In this document: piece by piece, positions 22,701 through 37,700 of the stretch
How positions within the stretch are numbered: position 1 is the stretch's first letter
Layout: each line of letters opens with the position of its first letter
NCBI GenBank assembly: GCA_946811185.2
Contig: OX328099.1
Coordinates: 39,667,299 to 39,731,298, forward strand
DNA from: Hippopus hippopus
Taxonomy: Eukaryota > Mollusca > Bivalvia > Cardiida > Cardiidae
Reading direction: 5' to 3'
DNA: 64,000 nucleotides
The notes under the pieces: generated by a model
What the model was told of the DNA's origin: nothing
Database searches by the model: none
The model's input: only the letters and a program-made list of their open reading frames with translations
Position numbers and translations under genes: made by a program

Positions 22701-25700
22701 AGACTGCTTTGAAAAAATATTGTTGCAAAATGAGACAGCCCTTACAACAAGCATTTTCTCCTTGTGTCACAATGTTCTCATCTGTATTAATGTACTTAAC
22801 CTCAATTTATGTTTATAATCAATATTGTACAAGGATGTTTTCAGAGGCATCTGATACAAGAGGTAATTAGTTAACCATTAATATCAGTGTATCTAAGTCT
22901 TTACCACAGGACATATGGATAGATACTGACCGCTATGACATAACTGAAACAATGTTGAAAAGGGTGTAAAACACCATACAAACAAGCAATTACCTCATGT
23001 CAAGATTTTAGATGTGTCCAAAATGAAAGGACTAGCAAATGACAAAGTAAATTTGATGGGAGTTGCCTTCGAAAAGGTAGACAATACAATGTGGAAAAAG
23101 AGAAAATGTTGGTAACCACTATTTTCCCACTGTGTTTTTAAAGGCCCACTTCCTCAGGGTTGTTTAAACATGGGATTGTTTTGTAAAGGGTTAAAGAAGA
23201 GATAGGGATTACATGCCTCACCTCCACTATATTTGGCACTTGAAAGTGTATAACATGTTGAACATTGGGAATATCCAGCCCTCTGGCAGCTACATCTGAC
23301 GCAATTAACAATCCCCTTGGATTAGCTATAAAATGTAAAGAAGAATGTGACAATTCATTTCTATATATTAAGCAAAGCAAGCAATTAGCCTATATATTAC
23401 TACTGCAAAAACTCATTTTCATTTCTTACATTTTTTTCACCATTGCACAATTTGATGATATGGTTTTCTTGAAAGGATTTGCTGAAACTCCAATATATAT
23501 ATATATATATCCTCTGGAAAGAGTCCAGCTACTGTTCTGACTGCTCATTTGAGCTGCTGCCCCTTTTCTTTTTGGCATGTCAGTTTGCAGACTATATAAA
23601 TAAATATCAATAAATATATAAATGAAATTTCCTATGATTTTTCAATAATCCACATACATTGAAAATATCAATTCTCGGACACATTCATATCCAAACTACA
23701 TAGGCTAATTAGGCTAAATAATATTATTTCAAAAGTGGCCGATGCTGCTGCTTATCTTTGCAACTTAATCATAAATCTCCCTTTGCGAACTAATGAATAA
23801 TCTCCTTTTCCCACAAGGTTTTGCTGCAACATACATGAAGTTATCACTAGGTGGCATTTTGTCTAGTTATGGTGTAATTATATTGTAAGGAAACACAGAC
23901 AGCTACCTGTAAATTTATCCAGGTTTTTCAACCTTTGTCTCTGATGCATATCAGCATGAAGAGGTAGTGGACTACATTTCAAGTAGTTGAAGATGGAAAC
24001 CAGTCTACGGATACAGTCTTTACTATTACAGAATACAAGTGTTCGCCCTGGGTATTGTTTGAGAAAGTAGTGTAAGTAAATATCCTGTAATAATGAAAAA
24101 AAAAAAAAAATTAAATAAACATACTTTTATGATGTTATACACAGATCCATCACCTTAAGTCTTTACCAAACGACAAATTTTAGACTCTTCCAACGTGAAA
24201 TTTTCTGCAGATGCAAAACTCCAAACTTCTTCCACAGAACTTAACACAGTGAGGGATACAGAGAAAATGCTTGTACCAGCATTTTCTCCTTTTTCCACAA
24301 TTTTTTCAATAGCCTTCTTACTTCGGGTTGTAAAAACTCAGGGCTGTGAAATAAAAAGTTTACAAGAGGGCCATGATGGCTCTTAAGTAGCTCAGCTGAG
24401 CCTTTTGACCAAACATGACCCATTTCCAATCTCTTGCGAGATATAATGACAAACATTCTAACAAGCATTCATAGGTATTGGACTGAAAATTAAGTCTAGC
24501 ATACACAAGGCTTTTCAAAGATTTGATCTTGTCACCTAGTTATTGACCTTCTAGAGTGAACAACAGTTTTTTCTAAGATTTGATGTGGTGACCTTGTTTT
24601 TGACCCAATGTGCCCCGTATTCGAACTCATAAGAGATATCATGAAGAAAAACATTCTGACAAACTTTCAAGAGTAATGCACTGAAAATGTGGCCTCCACA
24701 GTGTACACAAGGTTTTCCTAAGATTTGACCTAGTGACCTAGTTTTAGATTCAACATGACCCATTTCTAAACTCATCCAAGATATCATCAAGACAAACATT
24801 CTGACCAGCTTTTATGAATATTGGACTGAAAATGTAGCCTCCACAGTGTACACAAGGTTTTTAAAAGATTTGACCTAGTGACCTAGTTTTTGACCGGACA
24901 TGACCCATTTTCAGATTCATCTGAGATATCATCAGGACAAACATTCTTACCAACTTTTATGAGTATTGGACTGAAAATGTGGCCTCTAAAGCGTACACAT
25001 GGTTTTTCAAAGATTTGACCCAGCGACCTAGTTTTTGACCCTATATGACCCGTTTTCACACTTGTCAAAGATATCATCAAGACAAGCATTTTGATCAATT
25101 TTCAAGACTTTGGACTTAAAAAAGTGACCTCTAGAGTGTACACAAGGTTTTTCTAAGATTTGACCTAGTGACCTAGTTTTTGACCGGATATGACCCAATT
25201 TCAAACTCCTCTGTGATGTCATCAAGACAAACATTCTGACCAAGTTTCATGAGTTATGGACTAATGTGGCCTTTAGAGCGTACACAAGCTAAAAGTTGAC
25301 GTCAGACGACACAAGATGGATGCCTGACACAGCATGATCACAAAGGAACTTTTCAGGAACTTTTCGATTTTTTTTCATCAAAGTGTAGCAATGACAATGT
25401 AACAAAACTTCATATTTTCAAACTCATTGCTTAGATTTACCACAAGACTGAATATTCATTACTGAAGTGGTTTCAGTGATCAAATGAGGGTACCCTGTCT
25501 AAAATATGTCGTAACAGCTGAGTCTGGCTGTTCAATAATGGGTAAACATATTTAATCATGAAATGATACTTTCAATGTGACATCAATTTCCACTGTATTG
25601 CAAGTCTGTTTCATATATATTTTTTATGGTACAACAATATTTAACAAAAGGACCATGATGGTCCTATATCACTCACCTGAGTACTTCAGCAGTAAAGGTC

Positions 25701-28700
25701 TACAATGAAGATAAATACCAAATATCGAGGTTCAAGGCCAAATGATAATGAAACAAGAGCTGCAAATTGTCGCAAGATATGCCCGTCCCACCACCAGTTG
25801 TCAAGGAGGTATAATAATCGCAAAGGGCAGGTAATGCAACAAACATGTTTACCAAGTCTCAAGTCAATTTGACTTGAGACTTCAAAGTTTCGTTCCAGAC
25901 AAGCAAGAAATACTGAAAAATGAAGATCAAAGTGGAATTACTTAAAATCCACGCTAGGTAGAGTTATTGTTCTTGCGCACTGTACTCGGTAATATTGCAA
26001 CAAACATGCATACCAAGTTTGAAGTCGTTCTGACTTGAGAGGACAAAGTTATATTCCTGACAAGCACTAAATGCTGTAAAAATGATGATAAAAGGGAAAT
26101 AACTCAAAGACAGCATGAGGTAGAGTTGCAATTCTTGTGCACTGCACTTCCAAATATTTCAACAAATAAGCATACCATATTTCAAGTCATTCCTACTTAA
26201 GATGACAAAGTTTTGCTCCAGACAAGCAAGAAATGCTATAAAAATGAAGGTCAAAGGGGGAATAACTCAGAATTCGTGCTAGGAAGAGTTACGCTTCTTG
26301 TGCACTGCACTTCGTACTTTTTCAACAATCATGCATACCAAATTTGAAGACGTTCAGGCTAGAGATGACAAGGTTATATTCCTAACAAGCAGAAAATGCT
26401 GTAAAAATGACAATCAAAGGGAAATAACTCATAGACAGTACGAGGTAGAGTTATGGTTCTTTCACACTGCACTCTGTATTATTGCAACAAAAACAAATGC
26501 CAAGTTCCAAGTCAATCGGACTGGAGATGACCAAGTTATGCTCCAGACAAAGAACTATTCTAAAGAACTTTCTAATTCAAGGGCAAATAACTCCAGTCAT
26601 TCTGGTCCGTTCAGACCCATAATCGAACTCATCCAAGATCTTATGGTCATAAGTATTTTGACTAAGTTTGATGCTGATTGCTTAACAATTGTAGATGCTA
26701 GAGAGTAAACAAAGTCAAATATAGCAATTTTTCTAATTCAAGGGCAAATAACTCCAGTTGTTCTGGTCCGATTAGACCCATAATCGAACTCATCCGAGAT
26801 CTTATGGTCAAATATATTTTGACCAAGTTTGGTGCTGATTGGTTAAAAATTGTAGATGCTAGAGTGTAAACAAAACTAGAGGCCCTTGAGGGCCTGAAAT
26901 CGCTCTACTGGCAGTGATTTTGCTTTTTTGCCAGCATATATTATGAATTATGATGTGAAAAGAAAAAAGACAAAAAAAAAAACATGAAAAAAAAAGTGGG
27001 TGTTCTTACAACTGGGCATGAACCCACTAAGACAGTGTAAGCCAAGGCATGGTGAATTAAACAGTGAAATTCCAAATTTGATAGGGTTTCAGTACACCTT
27101 GTACTTTACAATCCCAGCAAATTTCAAAGGAATGTGACAAAAAATGTGGATTTTGTTGAGTAAATAGTACTAAGTTATCAAATGGCTGCTTTTCCTGAAC
27201 AGATTACTAGATTTTCTTCACTTGTACTAGAGTTCAATCCTTTGATGAACCAAACAATCTTTGAAAGTTTCAAAAGAATTGGATCAAGACTGTGGACTTC
27301 TTTGCCTAAACAAGAAATGGAAATTTTCAACTTTAAATGGCTACTTTTCCCATACTGTTTGTTGGATTCTTTTCAAAATCAATAGGGTTAAAGCTATTGA
27401 TGAGACAAACAAACTCTTCAAGTTTCACGAAAATCTGATAATAAATGGATACTGTATCATGTAAACAATAAATGGAAATGTTTAACTTAAAATGGCTACT
27501 TTTCCCAAACTGTTTGTTGGATTTTTTTCAAAATCAATAGGGTTCAAGCTATTGATGAGATAAACAAACTACGCAAGTTTCACGAAAATCTGACCACAAA
27601 TGCAGACTTTACTGCGTAAACAAGAAATTGCAATTTTCAACTTCAAATGGCTACTTTTCCCATACTGTTTGTTGGATTTTTTTCAAAATCAATAGGGTTC
27701 AAGCTATTGATGAGATAAACAAACTGTGCAAGTTTCATGAAAATCTGACATCAAATGCAGACTTTATCGCGTAAACAAGAAATTGCAATTTTCAACTTCA
27801 AATGGCTACTTTTCCCATACTGTTTGTTGGATTTTTTTCAAAATCAATAGGGTTCAAGCTATTGATGAGATATACAAACTGTGCAAGTTTCATGAAAATC
27901 TGACATCAAATGCAGACTTTATCGCGTAAACAAGAAAAAGACTAATGGACGGACAGACAGACAGACAGACGGATGGACAGACGGACGGACAGACGGAAAC
28001 CATACCATGACATAAGCTCTGCTGGCTTTCAGCCAGTAGAGCTAAAAATGTGAACAGACAGACGACGGACGCCGACAGATGGTGAGTGATCACAATAGCT
28101 CATCCTGAGCACTTCGTGCTCAGGTGAGCTAAAAACTTAAGCTGGAATCCATGACCTATTGCTCTTGAAAACAGGTCCCTTACATGATGGTCACTGGGAC
28201 AGTGTGTTGTGTTATCAGTTGTTATTCTGGGGGAAAAACTCATGTGCTGACTTGTTTTGGGGACCAGTTTCCAGAAACTCATTTGTGTAACATTGTGTTG
28301 AACAAAATTACAATGGTTTTGAGTTCTGCATCTTCTAGCAGAAGGCTAAAGTTATGATTTGTCACCACTAGATATACCAACCTTTTGCTGTAAAACTGCT
28401 TCTGGAAAAAATATATATACCAGTGTCCCTTCTGGGGCACATATGCTGCCCACTTGTTAAAACTTTAACCCTTTGCTAGACAACAAAGTTTTAGACAAGT
28501 GCAAATTGAAAGCACTTGCAGATTTAAGATTAAATGTGGCTCTCATGATGAGCCCTCTCTCTGAAAGGATAGGGAAAAAATCAGGAAAAAGGAGAAAATG
28601 CTGGTCACCTGCAGTTTTCTCCTTTTTCTACAATGTTTCCAAAAGCCTTTTCCCTCAATGTCGTTAAAACAAAGGATTGTTTGTAGAAGGGTTAATCAAC

Positions 28701-31700
28701 ACCATGATGACAGTATAGTAAATGATTCCAGAATCCTCTGGATACACATCGGTGACAAGTAAAAAAAAACTTAACAACTCTTAATTGTTTGAAAAGGACC
28801 AAGGCTCATGTGAAAAAAAAAAACAGTGACAATTTTTTACCTTTTCTTCATTAGAGCAATGTATTCTTGCCTCTGTAAGCGTCTCAACAGTGCCCACTTT
28901 TCTTGTCAAATCTACTACTTTTGGTTTGGCCTTCAATCCAATACTTTGCATGAGAAGTTCTAATATATAGAAATACATAAAAATTTTTGAAAATTTGATC
29001 AAGGCTTTTTGTTAGTGGGAGAAATTAGTTTCCTGCGCCACCATCTCACTAAAGATTTATGGGTTGTGGTCATTCTATATGGCCTGCAACATGCGAAAAG
29101 GGACATTCGGACATTTGCGTAAAGTGTCGTCTCGGATCAGCCTGCGCAGTCCGCGCAGGCTAATCCGAGACGGCACTTTATGACTACATTAGATTTTGTG
29201 CTACAGTACACTCACGCAAAACAGAAAATTGCATAAAAATGGAAGGTGTCATTTTGGATTAGCCTGCGCGGACTGCGCAGGCTGATCCGATACGACATTT
29301 TACGGAAATGTTCGAATGTTCCTTTTCACGTGTTGCAGGCCATATTATTCAATCTTACTCTTTACCTTTTTTCAAAACATAAACTGTTCAGTAACATTCC
29401 ACATAATTAAATGTCCATGCTGATTTTCAAACTTTCTCCATGAATGAGTTCAATCACTATTTGTGTGGTCATCAGGACTTTGTGTACATGAGTCTATTAA
29501 TGATAATATAAATTAAAATTTATCATCTGAAAAATTACTTTTTGTAATTATGTTAATATCACTAGCCTCAAAGAAAGCTTACTGTTTTACAGAGTACAAA
29601 GTGCAAGCAACTTATTTGCTTAACTTTAGTACTATTTGTTTTGCTACCCATTACACCATTCTTTACCAGATACAAGTATAAAAGTTTACCTCCTTTATTA
29701 TACTATAAATTATGTTTTATTGTGGTCAGGTAACTGTGATTTCCCCAGCCAAAGGGTTAAAAAATTACAGGTACTCATTTCTAGACAATTTTCTAAAATA
29801 TTGCAGTTGAGCCCCAGATTAAACAATACACTGACACTACTGAAACTTTACCTAGCTTCTGTGTTTCTGTCGTTTTCACAATTTTATTTTTCTTTCGTTT
29901 GTTTGTTCTCTGTGGACCCTCATGAACAGTTGTGAGAGTTGCTGAGAAAACATGGGTGTGTCTTTTGGCAGCGATCTTTGGATTGCTGGGTGTAAAAGTA
30001 AGGCAAAATGAATTATTCTACTGACTCAATAGGGACTATTGAAAGTTTTCTAAAAATACTACCAAGTTATAGGTAACCTTGTAAAATGATCTCAATCTTT
30101 TATTAGTACTAAGATGATTCACATTCAACAGGTTTTTTTGTTGACTTAAACCTATATGGCCTGCAACACACGAAAAGGGGCATTTGGACATTTGCGTAAA
30201 GTGTCATCTCGGATCAGCCTGTGCAGTCCGCGCAGGCTAATCCGAGACGACACTTTCTGTTTTTATGTAATTTTTATGTAATTTTCTGTTTTGCACAAGT
30301 CTGCTGTAGCACAAAATCTAATGTAGTTGTAAAGTGCTGTCTCGGATTAGCCTGCGCGGACTGCGCAGGCTGATCCGAGACGACACTTTACACAAATGTC
30401 CGAATGCCCCTTTTTGCATGTTGCAGGCCAATTATTGAGTCATGCTCTGTGAAAAGGTGGTTTCATGCATCTGCAAAAATTATCAACTCAAATCGGCCTG
30501 CGCAGGCTGATCTGGGTCGAAACTTTTTGCTATTTGTAAATTTTGTGCATGTCAAATGACCATTCTACTTCATGATTCAGTTGCAGTTTAGACAAAATGG
30601 ATCCATACTATGCAATGACCTGCTTCACATGATGCATCATGAAGATACATTAAACTCCCTTTACTCAGAGAGCCCCTTAATTATATTTTGTATAAGGCAC
30701 CATCATTCTATATAAATGGACTTTGAAATTATGAGAGAAGACACCATTTCTGCACCCCAAATCCCTTGGTTTGGTGGTGCATATGTATCAGCTGTAGCAA
30801 CCTGTTCATTCTCCTTAACAAAGATGCCAGTTCCTCAAAATGTCCTTTTTCTACCATTCTATCTGCTTCATCAATGACAAGATGGCCAGTTTTCTCTATC
30901 TCTGACAAATATGGAACTCCCTGAAAGAAAACAAAACGATCATCAACTTGAACTCCTGAAGAACTATTTAGCAGAATGCTTATTTGTTTTTATGGCTTTA
31001 AACACCATTTCCAACAGTATTTCACTTAAATCGCATCAGCCAGTGCACCTATCCATGCTTTCCTGGACTTTGTGCTTTGCAAAATATTATGACCAGGCCA
31101 CTGGCTACTTTCCCATGTAAATATCATGGCAACAAGTGCAGTAGCAAGAAAAAAAGAATTTTTGTCCCAATGACTATCACTCATCCTTGGAAAAAGATTG
31201 GTGTAGCTAAAGAATCGAAAAGCCCTGGTTTCAAGTCCTCTGTGCATTTTTACAGGACACAGCATTAAAGTAGAGAAAAGTAACCCCCCTCCCCCTCCTC
31301 CCCCCCCCCCCCCCCCCAAAAAAAAAAGAGAGAGAAAAGTTCCTCACACATAGTGACATCTCAAACAATTGAAAAGGCATTAATTTACATATATTAAAAA
31401 GTAATGGCAGGAATTGACACCTGTTTGAGAAAACACTGTGTGTGCAGGCATGACAATTCATACAAGCAGTTGGAAAACACTGCAACTCTTTACATACAGT
31501 CTTGTGATAAAAATATTTTGAGGTTTCTGTGAGTAGTAAAGAGAGAAAATGATACATCCGTTAGGCTGAAACTTATAACAAACGATGTTACTTTTGGACA
31601 CATTCTAGATCAAGATCAGACAGCACACAATGCAATCTGATAAAAGGAGTTACACTGACAAATATCTACTTGGATATTCTGGCTTGTCTGAAAATTCAGT

Positions 31701-34700
31701 AGCTTTTTCAACTGGCTGAAAATGAATAATTCCCTTTTTTTTCCATTAAAGTAAGACTGTGGCCCTTAATTATTTACACGATGATGAAAATTTTGAATTT
31801 GTCCATATTAAATGTATTTGCAGAATACAAATAAAATTGTAGCTCCCATGTTGGGACTTGTCTTTTGAAAGGGTAGATGATATTAAAAGACAAGGAGAAA
31901 ATGCTGGTGATCAGCATGTCTTAATACCCTTAATGTTTTTGAAGACTTTCTTCCTAAATGTCCCAAAAGTATAGTTTATTCTGGTACAGGTTGTAACCAT
32001 TCCACTGTGGTTTAATGTCTTTAAACTTACTTCCTGTAGAAGGTCCCACAATCGCCCTGGGGTTGCTACCAAAACATCTGGACAGTGTTTCAATACACGT
32101 CTCTGTTTCTGCACGGACATGCCACCCACTACGGTCGCAATCTATAAATACCAAGCAGTAAAACAGCTAACCAAAATTACATTAAAATCCAAGATACAGT
32201 TACTGTATATTAAGATTTCAATATGCGCATTTACTGATCTGGTAAAATCGGCAATTTTCATGTCTATGGTAATGAATTTAAACTACGATTTACAACAGTA
32301 TGCTTTATCTACATTTCATCACCAATGCATGCTATAGTTTCAAACTGTGACAGATAGTGCTTAATTTGCATAAATGCTAAAAAAGTAATCAATCCTTGTA
32401 CCAGTTCTTTTAACACTTTGACAGACTACAAAGTTTAAGATTTATACAAATTCCAAGCATTTGCAAAAATCAAAATAAATGTTGATCAAACTTTGGCACT
32501 TTTCTTCGAAAGAGTGGAAAATATAGTTGGAAAGAAGAAATTGCTGGTTACAATGTTTTCAAAAACCTTCTCTTTCAGAGTTGTTTAAACTCATATTGTT
32601 TGGTAAAGGGTTAATCTTTACTACACCCTAAGATCGAAAATTAAGAGTATTTACAGAAAGAAAAAAACGACTGTGGCTCAAATAATGAGATTTGTCTTTG
32701 ATGGGTTCAAAACATGGTTGTGAAAAGGAGAAAATGCTGGTTACCAGCATTTTCTCCTTTTCCTACCACGTTTTCAATAGCCTTTTTTCTCAGGATCATT
32801 AAAACAATGGATTTTTTGGTACAGGGTTATATCATCTGATATTTCTTGCCCTTAGACACCAAATGCTTAAAAATCTACTTGCCCAGGAGTTATAATGGGA
32901 AGGATCTTGTTCTTGTTGCCATATTGAGATAACAAGGTTTACCACACAACAAAATTTAACACTTTTCCAAACTGAAAGCATTTGCAGACCACAAATGTTA
33001 CTCAAAACATGTCATTTGTCTTTCATAGGGTAGAAAACATGGTGGGAAAAGGAGAAAATACTAGTTGCTAGCATTTTCTCCTTTTTCCACAATGTTTTGT
33101 AAAGCTTTTTTTCTCAGGGGTAATTAAAAGTCGGGATTGTGTGGCAAAGTGTTAGAAACCCTACTGCTTCTATAATGAAATAAATCAGTCTTTATAGAGC
33201 TCTTCTTTTTTGATACATTACCTTTATATCAGTATGTTTAGCTATAGCAGTGAGATGGTTTTTCACTTGAATAGCTAGTTCCCGTGTGGGCTCCAGAACC
33301 AGGGCAAATGGATGGGTCTTTATATTTCTTCTGGCTTCTAGATTCTCCTTTTCAATCCAGCTGAAGTCGACATCCTTGACAACTCTGACACAACCTAGTT
33401 CATTTTCCTGTATAAAATGAAGAAAAATGATTAACTCTTCACCACACAATTTTTAATAACCATGAGGTAGAAGGCTTTTGAAAACATTGTGGGAAAAGAA
33501 GAAAATGCTGGTAGCCAGCATTTTCCTGTAAAATAAGGAAAAATAATTAACTCTTCACCACATAATGTGGCTTAACTCTCTATCACACAATCCCTACTTT
33601 TAACCACCCTGAGGTTGAGGGCTTATGAAAACATTGTGGGAACAGGAGAAGATACTGGTAACCAGCATCTTCTCCTTTTCCCACAATCGTTTGTCTTGCC
33701 AACAAGCATACAATTAAAAAAAAAAAAATGTCTCAATTCTAGGATAAATAATTCTTTAATATCTGGAAGAAAACACCTGGAAGTTGTGTCTTGAACACAT
33801 AAAGTTCATGCAGAACTAGGGGAGCATAAATATGAGAGTGTGCTAGTGAACATACATACATACATACATACATACATAATGATAAATCTAAAAAAAAAAA
33901 ATGATACTTATGACCTGAAAAACGATATCTTTCTTACTGGCAACTGCCTGAATTCATCTTCATCTGAACTTTCACTATCAGAAACCTCTTGATCATCATC
34001 TGAGTGTACTTCCTCATTTTCTATATCACCTTCAGTTCTATCATCTATTGTCTGATCATCATCACTTTGATTATCATCGTCAGGAACATCACCATCATCT
34101 TGATCAACATTACTTTCTTCATTTTCATCATCATCATTCTCATCACTACTTGCACCACTTTCTAGAATATCACTGATTCCTTTGTCAACTCTTTTCCCAA
34201 CTAAATCTTCAAGTGAATCTTCAAATTCTTCTACATCACTTTCTGACTTCTGGCTTTTACCCTCAAGGTTATCTTCTGAATCCCCATCTGATTCGTCATC
34301 TTTTGTAACTTCAGTCACTTGTCCTGGTATTGAAAGTACAAATAACTCTGTCCCAATCTCTCTTTACAAAATAATCCTGTGTTTTAATGACCATGAGGAA
34401 GAAAACATTGCGGGAAAATGAGCATACATGGTAACCAGCATGTTGTCCTTTTCCCACAATATTTTCTACCATTTCAAAGACACATCATATCATTTGAGCC
34501 ACTCTGAATTTGCTGTCTGTAAATACTGTCTAACTGTACACCTCTGGTAAGGGGTTACATTGAACAACATAGGCACTTAGAGTCTTTCTAAAAATTCTTG
34601 AATACTTGCATAGAATAAATCATGTCAATATTAGTTAAAAAAAATGTTCTTACTCTCTACCAATGACGAAATCTTAACTTGTCCAAAAATTTGTGCAGCC

Positions 34701-37700
34701 AACAAAATTACTGATCGTCTGGTCCATTTTTAACATTATTTCAGTTATACTACGGCAGCCAGCACACCTTTCAATGCTTTCCTGGAGTCTCTTTTACCAG
34801 TACTATGCACAATATTCTTCCCAAGCCACTAGCTGCTTTTCCATATAACCATCATCAAAAGAATGATCAGCTGTGAGAGAGGAATGCATTCTGTAGCAAT
34901 GACTACAATTGATCCTCAGAAAGAAAAACCAGCAACCATCTATTCTTAAGACCTGTACACTACCAACTGCTCCAGTGGGGCTCAGTCTGATTGAATTAGA
35001 AAAATGTCTGGCTGGATAGCTCAGTGTTTAGCATATCTGACTCGTGACCTGGTGGTTACTAGTTCAATAGCCAAATGACACAAACTTTCTTTCTTGCAAT
35101 TTTTTGCCTCTCACCTCTGTTGCATGTGAGAAAAGCAGTCAGTGGCTTGGAAAGAAAGTTGTGTCAGTATTGGTGTGAAAAAGCCAGGAAACACATGCAT
35201 AGGTGCACTGACTGCTGTGATATGATCTAAGCTGTTCAAGCTGTGTTAACTCTTTACCAAACAAACCCTGGTTTTCACCTCCCTGAGAAAGAAGCCTTCT
35301 GAAAACATTGTGGGAAAAGGAGAAAATGCTGGTTACCAGCATTTTCTCCTTTTCCCACAATGTTCTCTTCCCTTCCCAAAACAAATTTTAATTTTTGAGT
35401 CACATTAATTTTGTCGTCTGCAAATGCTTCCCATTTGGACTAGTCTAAAATTATGTCGTTTGGTAAAGAGTTAAACTTCAATACAAACTAAGAAAAATGT
35501 CTCATCATAATGCAAACATATATGTGTATGACTTTGTCCCTTTCAAATTAACTTAAAAATTAGTCTTGCTTGCATTTGGGACACTTATTATGAACATGTA
35601 CCTTATTTCTGCAAGTTTACAGGACAATTGACTCCTCTTTGAAAATCTTTGGCAGAACACTGTAGCATAAACATTTTACATGTATTTAGTGCTAAAGAAT
35701 GTAGCCTTAAATCAATCTCACCTGAACTTGCAATGTATTCTTCCATTTTAAAGACACTTTGCATCATTTGAGTCATACTTAACCCTTCAAGTGCCTTTCA
35801 CTACTACAGTTGCCTTTACCTCGCATGTAGATCAAGATCAGGCTGCACAAAACATGCAGTCTGAACTCTGATTTACACTGTCCACTTTGCTGCAACACTG
35901 TAGACTTAAAAAATTGAGCATATTTGGGTCTTGCTTCTAGACTGAAAATGCCAGTTGGGTTTATTCTGCACTTCAAGGGTAAATTTGCTGTCTACAAGTA
36001 TTTTTCAACGAGGACAGGTCTAGATTACTGACCCCTGATAAATGAAAAAATTTGGATGACAAACAGTACCTTTTACTTCACCTTCCTTATTAGACCCCTT
36101 GTGTTTTGCTTGTAGTATGTAATGTAAGATAGGAATGCCAAATGCCAGAGTTTTACCACTTCCCTGTAAATGTACGCATTTACATTTATGTTAACCTTTT
36201 ACCAAAATTATTGCATTTTAAAGACCAAGAGCAGGAAAGCTTCTGAAAACATTATGAGAAAAGGAGAGATTGTTTGTAACAAGCAATTTCTCCATTTCCC
36301 ACAATGTTTTACTACCCTAATACAGAACTTCAGCTCATTTTTACCAATTTCAAATTTGTCATCTGCAGATGCTTTCAATATTGAAGTGTTCAAAATTTGT
36401 CGTTTGGGAAAGTATTGATATAAAGAGATGAAATTACTTGTTTGATCTCAACACTCTAGGCTGCATCTTGACATCCTTTCAATGATGGGAAAGTACTATT
36501 TTTAACAGTTGTTAAGAAGTTGTTAGCAAATGGCTCTGTGATTTTACAACCCTGAGATAGACAGCTTTTGAAAACATCATGGTAAAAGGAGAGAACTCTT
36601 AATACCAGCATCTTCTCCTACTATATATCTATCCTTTTGAAGATGATTCTACCTCAAGATCCATGTATATTAATGACTAAGGTATTAGGCTTGGTTCAAC
36701 ATTTACCAAACAAACCCGTGTTTTTATGACCCTGAAGAAGAAGGTTTTTAAAAACATTGTTAGAAAAGGAGAAAACGCCGGTTACCAGTATTTTTTCCTT
36801 TTTCAACAATGTTTTCCAACATATCAAAGACAAATCATACCATTTGAGAACATTTTATTTGTCATCTGCAAATGCTTTCAATTTGGATTGGTAAAAAATT
36901 TTGCCTTTTGGTAAACCGAATGATTGATTGAATGGTGTTTTATGCTGCTTTCAACGTCACTTCAGTACTATCATGGCAACAGCTCACAAATTAATGAATG
37001 TTCTGAGTTTCACCTATAATATGCTGGGGCCCTGACGTGTCTTGCCAAAAGACACTTCCATAAAAGACCCAGTGCTTCCAGCGAGGACTGAACCTAGGGC
37101 CTCCAGGTTACAACTCGCATTCTTTACCTTTGAGCCATGCAGGACCCTTCCTTTGCGGTTCGACAAATCACCGAAATACCGAAACATCAAAATATCCCCA
37201 TTTTTTCATTGTTGGCTTCAGATAACTAACATAAGTACGCAGGATTTTTCTTCTTTTATTTTTCATCAACACATTTAATCAAAGTATTAATCGTTCTTGA
37301 GGAGAATGATGTTGTTTGTATACACTGATCATTTATGCGGAGACAATCACCGAAACACTTGCGTGTCTGACCTGTTACACGCTGAAATATCTGGGTCTTG
37401 ATTACGACAATCTAGACCAAAGCTTTATCAATATGACATCAACACTTATATTTCTTTGAATGATCAACACACAAAAAAGAAAATGCTCGTAAGAAGTAGA
37501 CTCAAATCAGACATTACATGATATAGGTATCTGATCTGTCGAAACACACAAGTTTCTCGGCTCGTGCTGTTCTCTTCTGTTAAAGTGAAGCGATCATAAT
37601 TGAAGTTGTTCGGCTGGCATAACCCAGTTTGTTTGATATGTAGGTTTGTCATTGTTATTTTTAAAGTAGTATGGTTATTATTCATAATCTTATCGGCAGA

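Noticed and set aside
24241..25243. Series of minus-strand ORFs with similar peptides ([20 protein letters not shown] type)
   Set aside because: Tandem repeat units read in one frame; no start, splice or family support.
26298..26708. 136-codon plus-strand ORF
   Set aside because: Lies wholly in repeat units of the element at 25644; the peptide repeats with the units.
27180..27935. CRISPR-like regular repeats
   Set aside because: The 156-bp units are contiguous, without unique spacers, and the DNA is clearly animal.
31026..31557. Minus-strand ORFs with poly-Gly
   Set aside because: Produced by a C/A simple repeat inside a dispersed repeat.
35715..35735. Micro-exon of DDX24 with a GTGAGA donor
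   Set aside because: Exons 5 and 6 already join in phase, and no acceptor precedes it.
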